NCBI GenBank assembly: GCA_021014325.1
Contig: CM037473.1
Span: 22,310,822-22,374,821, forward strand
Origin: Plazaster borealis
Taxonomy: Eukaryota; Echinodermata; Asteroidea; Forcipulatida; Labidiasteridae
DNA length: 64,000 nucleotides
Direction of reading: 5' to 3'
Numbering within the stretch: position 1 is the first letter of the stretch; each line of letters begins with the position of its first letter. Positions 10,690 through 64,000 of the stretch are shown piece after piece. A program made the position numbers and the translations under genes. The notes under the pieces are model-generated. The model was not told the DNA's origin, searched no databases, and worked only from the letters and a program-made list of their open reading frames with translations.

Positions 10690-13345
10690 CTTCAAACCCC
10701 AGCCATCATTCTTCTGCTCAACCTTTGACTCTTTATCTTTTATCTCCAGCCGACATCTGTCAGCCTTTTCTGCTATCCTGCTGAGTGTCTCCATTCTTTG
10801 CATCATCCTAGGCCATCATCTGCCAGCCTTGAATCGGTAAGCCTGACTTGATAATCACTGGCATCACTGGCGTCAGCCTGACATGGAGTCTCCATCCTCT
10901 CTCATCTTAGGCATCATCCTTGGCCATCATCTGTTGGCCTAATAGACACTGCAATCATCTGTCAGCCTCTCCTGGAGTCACCATCCTTTCTCACTCTAGC
11001 CTTCATCCTCGCCGAGATATCAGCCTAAATTGCTAGCCATAGCTGTCATCATGTGTAAGAGTCTTCATCCTCCATCTTGTGCTTTATCCGAACCATCAAC
11101 TGTTAGCTTGAATTGCCAATCACTGCCATCATCTGCCACCTGGACTGGAGTCTCCATCCTCTACCATGCTCTTCATTCTCACCATCTTTGCCATAACCAT
11201 CATCTCAGCCTGATCAGCTAGCCAGAGCCATCATTTGACAGCCTGACCTAGATCCTCCATCCTACACTATATAGTACAACTTCAGCCATTATTTGTTAGT
11301 CCAAGCTGCTAGCCACAGCCGTCATCAGTCATCCTGTCCTGGAGTCTCCAACCTCCCTAATCCTAGGCTTCATCCTCGGGCCATCATAATGTTAGCTTAA
11401 ACTGCTAGCCACAGCCATCATCTGTCAGCCTGTCCAGGAGTCTCCAACCTCCCTCATCCTAGGCTTCATCCTCGGCCATCATGTCAGCTTAAACTGCTAC
11501 CCACAGCCGTCATGTCAGCCTGTGTCATGAGTCTCCATTGTCCTTCATCATTGGCTTCATCCTTGAACAACAAACATCAATCTAGACTGCTAGCCAAAGG
11601 CATCATTTGTCAGCCTGTCCTGGAGTCTCCAACCTCCCTCATCCTAGGCTTCATCGACAGACACCATGTCAGCCTAAACTACTTGCCACAGATATTAGCT
11701 TGTCCTGGACTCTCCATCCTCCTTCATCCTTACCTCCATCCTCCTTCATCCTTATCAACTGTCAGGTTGTGGTGCTAATCAATGCCATCATCTGTCACTT
11801 GACCTGGAATCTTCATCCTCCCTCATCCTAGGCTTCATCCCAGGCTTCATCCCAGCCATCATCTGTCTTCCTGAACTGCGAGTCACATCATTCATATGTC
11901 AGCCTAAACTGCTAGCCACAGCTGTCAGCCTGTCCTGGAGCCTCCATCTTCCCTCATCCTGTGCCTCATCCTTGCTGACCAGCAAAAAACATCCAGCATC
12001 TTTCAGGCTGACCTGGAGTCTCCACCTTCTCTCATCCAAGGCATCATCCTCCATCATTAAATATCAGCCTAACCTGCTAGCTGTAGCTGTCAGCCTGTCC
12101 TGGAGGCTCCATCCTCCCTCATCTTAGGCTTCATTCTCAGCCATCATCTGTCAGTCTGACCTGTTAGGTACAGCCATCATCTGACAGTCTGACTTAGAGC
12201 CTCCATCCTCCTTCACCCTGCTCTTCATCCTGACCTTAAACTGTCAGCCTGTGCTGCTTGCCACAGCAATCATCTGAACCTGGGTCCTGAAGCCTTTCGT
12301 CCTTCTTAATCCTGTACTGCAACCTCGTCAATCATCCATCAGCCCAAATTGCTACCAACAGCCCTCATCTGTCAGTACCTGGCAAAGAGCCTCCATCCTC
12401 CCTTATCTTGCGCTTCATCCTCACCCATCTGTCTGTATTCTGTCTGCCTAAACTGCTTTTCAATGCAATATTCTGTGAGCCTGATCTAGAGTCCTCCAGC
12501 ATCCTAGGCTACCGTCAGCCTAAACTGCCAGCCATCCTCAGTAAGCCGGACTTTCTATTCACAGTCTTTATCTGTCAGCCTGACCTGGAGTTTCCATCTT
12601 CCCTCATCGTCCACCACCCTTGGCTTTATCCCCAGCTATCATATGTCATACTAATTAACTGCTAGCCACAGCTGTCAGCCTGTCCTGGAGCCTCGTCCTC
12701 CTTCTACCTATGCTTCATCCTCGCCATCAGCTGTCAGTCTGAGCTGCAAGCCACACCCATTATCTGTCGGCCTGAACTGCTACTGACTTCCATCATCTGT
12801 GAGCCTGACCTGGAGTATCTATCCTCCCTCATCCTAGGCTCATCCTCAGTCATAATCTGTCGAGCTGAACTGTTACCAACACTGAACAGTAACCATCTGA
12901 CAGCCTCCATTCTCCTTCATCCTGAATTTCATCTTCATCATTAACTGTCAGCCTGAAATGCCAGCCTTAGCCATTATCTGTTGGCCTGAACTGCTACTGA
13001 CTTCCATCATCTGTAAACCTGACTTGAAGTCTCCATCCTCCCGCATCCTAGGCTTCATCCTCACCTTTCATCTTCATCATCAGCTGTCAGCCTGGACTGC
13101 CAGCCTTAGCCTGGTCTGTAAGCCTGACCTGTAAGCCTGACCTGGAGTTTTTATTTACTCTCCCTCATCCTGAACTGCTAGCTGCAGCCATTATCTGTCA
13201 GCCTGACTTGGAGTCTCTATTCTACTCTACCATGTGCTTCATCCTCAGCCACAATGTCTGAGCCTGATCTGGTGCCTGCATCCTCAGACAGCCCTCATCT
13301 GTTACTACATTTTCAGTCATCATCTCAAAGCAGAACATCAAGCCC
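10690..13345. repeat. Degenerate minisatellite of about 95-bp units
   Basis: About 2.6 kb of diverged head-to-tail repeats built from recurring phrases: CATCATCTGTCAGCCTGAC, TGGAGTCTCCATCCTCCCTC, ATCCTAGGCTTCATCCTC and AACTGCTAGCCACAGCC. Units vary by indels and by loss of whole phrases. The plus strand is C/T-rich and G-poor. Frames of 60-88 codons within it are by-products of the repeat. An isolated unit remnant occurs near 13850-13915. Confidence 0.9.
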
Positions 13346-14627
13346 AAGCTACCATCTTTCAGTTCCAGGTAAGGCAATCGTTTCAAATTGCCATGGCATT
13401 TTAAGGAAAGCCATCAATACTGCATACAGAATGTTATATCACCACACAGTTTCTGAATGTGAATAATATTGAACAATGGGCAAGCTTCATTATTTAACTT
13501 TGTTTTGTTTTTACCCAGCCTATCCTTGTATTTGCACAAGAAGCATAAGGTGAAGAACTGGAGGAGTATTTAGGGTTTTTTTACTTGTTAAAACTGTTAT
13601 TTGATACATTGTTTCAAAGTAAGCTTCTAGATCCTTACATTTCCAATTTGTTTATTCTCTTTTTATTAGGAACGCATTACAAGGGATTGACATTGACAAG
13701 GGATTGACTGCTTACGCCTTTCCTGCCTATTCCACTAAACGGTGAGATTCTTTTCAAATTCCAGCTGATTTATCTGTCCGTCAAAATCTGTAAACATGAC
13801 CCATAGGTGGCTATTACTTGTGAATAACAAGTTTCCTCTGATAGACCATACATGCTAGCCATAGCCATCATATGGAAGCCTGAATGGGAGCGTCAATCCA
13901 CCTTCATCATGTACCTCCGATAGAGGTCAAAAGAGGGCTTCACATTTGGCTGTGTGATTCCATTGTTTTATTTTATCTCTAAGACGGTGACAGGATTGTA
14001 TAAATGCTGGTCTATGGAAAATGGCCATGTTCAGTGCCTGAAAATGTTATGTAGGGCAGGTAATCTTGGTTTACTGCAGACCTTGACAATACATTTTACT
14101 CTCTTGAATCTAGATGAGGTATATGTATCGTGTAGCATTGCTCACAAAATTGCTCTTTTCTGTGTAATCCTATTGTTTGAAGAAATGAAAATGTGTCAAT
14201 TTCACAGAAACTACCTTCCTGAATTATAAACTGGATCTCTTTTCTATTTCTTTTTGAAACAAAAATGTTTCATAAAAACACTTTTCTAGTAAAGAGTGAA
14301 ACCAACTTTAACACTCCATTACTAATTTGACAATTTGACTGAACAAAAAGTCTGTTGTACCTTTTCATTACCTTATTTTTAGTGTTGAACAGGATACAAG
14401 TAATCAGTTCAATTTTACTTGAAATGTTAGTTAAGTTTGCTTCAACGGACCAAAGAATTCTAACTTTTTCCATGCTATTATCATCACAGGGCCAGTAGAT
14501 GCACACATTCAGCCAGTGCACCCCATAATCGACTCCATGGTGTAGATCCAGCAAGTCCTAGACAGTAAATAGGCCTACTAGATAGAGTACCAGGGAAAAC
14601 TCACAATGCAAGAGACTCTAGACAGAA

Positions 14628-14996
14628 ATCCAGGGAGATCTCAAACTCCACAACTGACAGAAATATTCTATGTTGACGTAAGCTCCTCTCCAGATTTTCA
14701 CTCTCCTAAAATTCATTTGAACTGTTTGCTACTTACCTATTAGAAAGAATCCTTGTTTATTTAGATTTCTTTTGATCATGCCGATAGTGTGCTGTACACT
14801 ATTTGGTATAATCCAGGGAGATCTCAAACTCCACAACTGACAGAAATATTCTATGTTGACGTACGCTCCTCTCCAGATTTTCACTCTCCTAAAATTCATT
14901 TGAACTGTTTGCTACTTACCTATTAGAAAGAATCCTTGTTTATTTAGATTTCTTTTGATCATGCTGATAGTGTGCTGTACACTATTTGGTATAATG
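14628..14996. repeat. 183-bp tandem duplication
   Basis: Two adjacent copies beginning ATCCAGGGAGATCTCAAAC (14628 and 14811) and ending in CACTATTTGGTATAAT. I see only two or three substitutions between them, so the duplication is recent. No reading frame is implied. Confidence 0.95.
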
Positions 14997-16711
14997 ATTC
15001 CCCAAAATCCCCTTGAGGTGAGAGTCTACTTTAGTTGTAGAGAAAACAGTATTTTTAGGGTTTTACATTAATCTTCTTGATTAATTTATTCAATCATTAT
15101 GCAAAGTTTCACATCTTTAGAATCATATTGCCACATAATTAAATTCTACACATTGACTTATTCACCTGTTTAATGCAAGGTTTTTTCAAAATGAAGGTAT
15201 AAAACTAGTTTAACATCGGTTATTTCTGTTTCCTCACTTCTGGATTCAAAGGAAAATATAAACATAATTTCTAGGAAAGTTTCTGCACTTCAAGAGGAAA
15301 GCTTTACAAAAGATTGTTGTTATCTAATACAAAAGGTTATATTAAAAAAAACCGTATAGTTTAATTTCTTGTACTTGAATCTTGTTGACACCAACAAAAC
15401 CCCTGGATATCACATTGTTTTCATTTTGTTCCTGTGATTTGGTGAATGGATGTTAGGTGGCATCAGACTTAACTGGGTAAATCCATTGTTTTGAGAAATG
15501 TATGCACTTTGCCGAAAATGGAAAATTTCAATTTCCCTCGAGACTCACTTGTCCAAATCTAGTTTCATGTAACTCGAGACTCGTTGATTATTGTCATTCT
15601 GTATTGTCATTTATATAATTGTATTTGATTGCCATTTTTGCTTTTATATTGCATTTTCTGCATCTTATCAAGATGGAATGCACGTTATAAATACTAGTTA
15701 TTATTTGTATTATTATTAATGATTATGTCTGGTGCCACGTAGCATCGCAAAATCACCTTTGGCTTTGAGAAAACTTAATGATGTTATTATTTGTTTGCAT
15801 GTAGTAGTTCCTGCAACTGACAAAATCGCAGCTGATTTCACAAAGAGTTAAGATTGACCTTAAATTGCTAAGCAAAGTGTGATGTCACAACACAAATCAT
15901 TATGGTAATACTGACATCTTAAGATAAATCTTAGTGCTTTGTGAAATTGAGCCCATGTATGTTAAGACTGTAATGATTTTCAAGGAAAACACAATAGATA
16001 TATTACTTATAAAAGAGACAATTTCTGTGGTAATAAAAACATGATCACTTTATGTTCAAAAGAAAATTTTATAAATGAAATAAATAAGTTAGTTTATACA
16101 ATTATTTGCAATTTATACAGATATTTCAACAACTGATATTGATTGCTTTTTAATTGGTTGTTTTTCTTAAAAAAAAAAAGAACAAAAAGGGAGTGCTGTA
16201 TTTATTTGTCATAATCTGCGCATTTGCCCCATAAGAAGGTGGGATACTTGTTAATGCTGGTTCATGCTACATTTGATATTTGCAATAATATCTGAAGTAA
16301 CAAATTAAAATGCATGATTTCTTGTCACAAAATTAGTGTCAAGACTTTCAAAAGATCGCAAGTGTAAATGCTGTCATAGAGGTTACAATTATCCAGCTGT
16401 TCAAATTGTTTAACTGTTTAATAATGCTCCTGTTAAAACAACAAAAGTTTACAGGAATTGCAACGCTTCGAAGCAACAGGAGATACAAAACAAACCTGTA
16501 AAATAACCTTTGCTTTTTATACAACTTGTTTCTTGTTACTAACAACTTCTAGCTGATTCTAATACCAGACTTGCAGCTTTGATATTTGCAGGAAAAAAAG
16601 GAAACTGCCTGGAATAAAAAAACTCTGTAGTGTTTTTCTGTTTTCTTAGGGACTGAAATGAAGGAAAACTGAGAAGTTGCATGCCTGTAATACAAGCCAA
16701 ACAGAGAGCCC
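14997..16711. other. Intergenic, no gene recognised
   Basis: AT-rich sequence with microsatellite patches (for example ATTATTATTAAT near 15705) and a short imperfect inverted repeat at about 15840-15945. Nothing here supports an exon. Confidence 0.5.
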
Positions 16712-17067
16712 TTAAAGGCATCATACACATTTGAATGACTCAAAACAAATATTAGCATAAAAACTTACTTGGTAACAAGCAACGGAGAGCTGTTGAAAAC
16801 GTTGTAGGAAACGACTCCCTCTGAAGTAACGTAGTTTTTGAGATGGAGGTACTAAAATAATAAAAACTTCTTGCAAGAAAGCTTTTATTCCTATCTGAAA
16901 GCACACAATTGTACAACAAGGGTGTTTTTTCTTTCATCATTTTCTTGCAACTTTGATGACCAATTGAGCCCAAATTTTCACAGGTTTGTTATTTTATGCA
17001 CATGTTGGGATACACCAAGTGAGAACACTGGTCTTTGACAATTTCCAAACGTGTTCAGTGCCTTTAA
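16712..17067. mobile_element. TTAA-flanked MITE, family A, copy 1
   Basis: Flanked by TTAA (16712, 17064). The termini are AGGCATCATACACATTTG and CGTGTTCAGTGCCT. The interior motifs are those of the other family A copies (ACGACTCCCTCTGAAGTAAC and TGACCAATTGAGCCCAAATT). It lies just beyond the BLTP2 stop codon and may fall in the 3' UTR; its AATAAA on the minus strand could act as a poly(A) signal. Confidence 0.85.
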
Positions 17068-17261
17068 ACTAGTTGAGCACATTTGCAGAGTAACATTACA
17101 GGCCCAAGGGTAATGAGTTCAAGTATTCTTTCATACAACAGCACAGGATAGTTTGAGTATCATATTGTAAATCAAGCGATGATCAGGCATACACACTATT
17201 ATAGTCACTATACAGAATAGATAAACACTATTATCTGTAGTTCCAAGGTGATAATACAGGA

Positions 17262-63309
<46,048 letters not shown>

Positions 63310-63468
63310 CTATTGGGGAATAATTATAAACATATTGGTCATCTTCAGGGTTATGGTAATCACATACTGTAGATAAAGTTAGGGATCAGGTTGACACAGT
63401 GGTATCTTTTCCTGCCTTTTAAAGGCATGTGAGCAGGTCATGGAAAAAAACGAGGACAATTTTTTGTT

Positions 63469-64000
63469 CAGTGTCCGGATTTTGGCCAGCGCTATTTGTA
63501 CGTGTCCGGATTTTGGGCCAGCACTATTTGTACGTGTGCGGATTTTGGGCCAGTGCTATTTGTACGTGTCTGAATTTTGGGCCAGCGCTATTTGTACGTG
63601 TCCGGATTTTGGGCCGGTGCTATTTGTACGTGTCTGAATTTTGGGCCAGCGCTATTTATACGTGTCCGGATTTTGGGCCAGCACTATTTGTGCGTGTCCG
63701 GATTTTGGGCCAGCACTATTTGTACGTGTCTGAATTTTGGGCCAGTACTATTTGTACGTGTCCGGATTTTGGGCCAGTGCTATTTGTACGTGTCCGGATT
63801 TTGGGCCAGCACTATTTGTACAGTGTCCGGATTTTGGGCCAGTGCTATTTGTACGTGTCCGGATTTTGGGCCAGCACAATTTGTGCGTGTCCGGATTTTG
63901 GGCCAGCGCTATTTGTACGTGTCCGGATTTTGTGCCAGTGCTATTTGTACGTGTCCGGATTTTGGGCCAGCGCTATTTGTACGTGTCCGGATTTTGGGCC
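63469..64000. repeat. 32-bp tandem repeat running off the window
   Basis: About 16 copies of TGTCCGGATTTTGGGCCAGC followed by ACTATTTGTACG (or GCTATTTGTACG), with point changes (GCC-GTG, TCTGAA) and one or two single-base indels. It lies in a BLTP2 intron. A 65-codon open frame through it is an artefact. Confidence 0.95.

Noticed and set aside
10690..13345. CRISPR array or a repetitive-protein gene
   Set aside because: The units are diverged without fixed-size spacers, the genome is eukaryotic, and the open frames change phase from unit to unit.
13680..13745. Possible terminal HIP1 exon after TTTTTATTAG
   Set aside because: In phase 0 it reads only six residues before a stop and resembles no known HIP1 tail; evidence is too weak to call.
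63440..63637. A 65-codon repetitive protein frame at the right end
   Set aside because: The unit is 32 bp, so frames shift every unit; this is a satellite inside an intron.

Overview
This is eukaryotic DNA: AT-rich, with short exons bounded by GT-AG introns, no operons, and very many small transposable elements. The encoded proteins (HIP1, BLTP2, a PAN/apple plus fibrinogen-like secreted protein) and the repeat mix (tRNA-derived SINEs with ATT tails, TTAA-target MITEs, Penelope-like relics) suggest a marine invertebrate deuterostome, most likely an echinoderm such as a sea star. The species assignment is inference.

Layout. (1) 0.7-2.5 kb, + strand: two exons from the 3' end of a HIP1/HIP1R gene (end of the THATCH/I-LWEQ actin-binding module and the terminal coiled coil). 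The last few codons were not found. (2) 2.5-17.2 kb: intergenic DNA between two convergent genes. It holds MITEs, SINEs, a palindromic element nested in another MITE, and a 2.6-kb degenerate minisatellite. (3) 17.26-63.31 kb, - strand: the C-terminal half of BLTP2 (KIAA0100, fly hobbit, yeast Fmp27, plant SABRE family), a bridge-like lipid transfer protein. I joined 32 exons by hand. Every junction has GT-AG ends and compatible phase, giving one open frame of about 1,166 codons to a stop; the 5' half lies beyond the right edge. (4) 32.16-37.83 kb, + strand: two nearly identical single-exon genes for a secreted PAN/apple plus fibrinogen-domain protein lie antisense inside one 12.3-kb BLTP2 intron. 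(5) 63.47-64.0 kb: a 32-bp tandem repeat running off the window.

Function. HIP1 (clathrin/actin endocytic adaptor) and BLTP2 (lipid transfer at membrane contacts) are housekeeping genes with no evident joint role. The nested fibrinogen-domain pair looks like a young immune-type lectin expansion. Most remaining sequence is transposon-derived. Target duplications, nested insertions and a paralogous empty site allow several insertions to be ordered. I found no clearly new multi-gene system. The most interesting signals are hammerhead-ribozyme-like motifs in Penelope-like repeats, a TIR element with its end 7 bp inside a splice donor, exactly periodic 101-bp and 147-bp arrays, and the nested gene pair.
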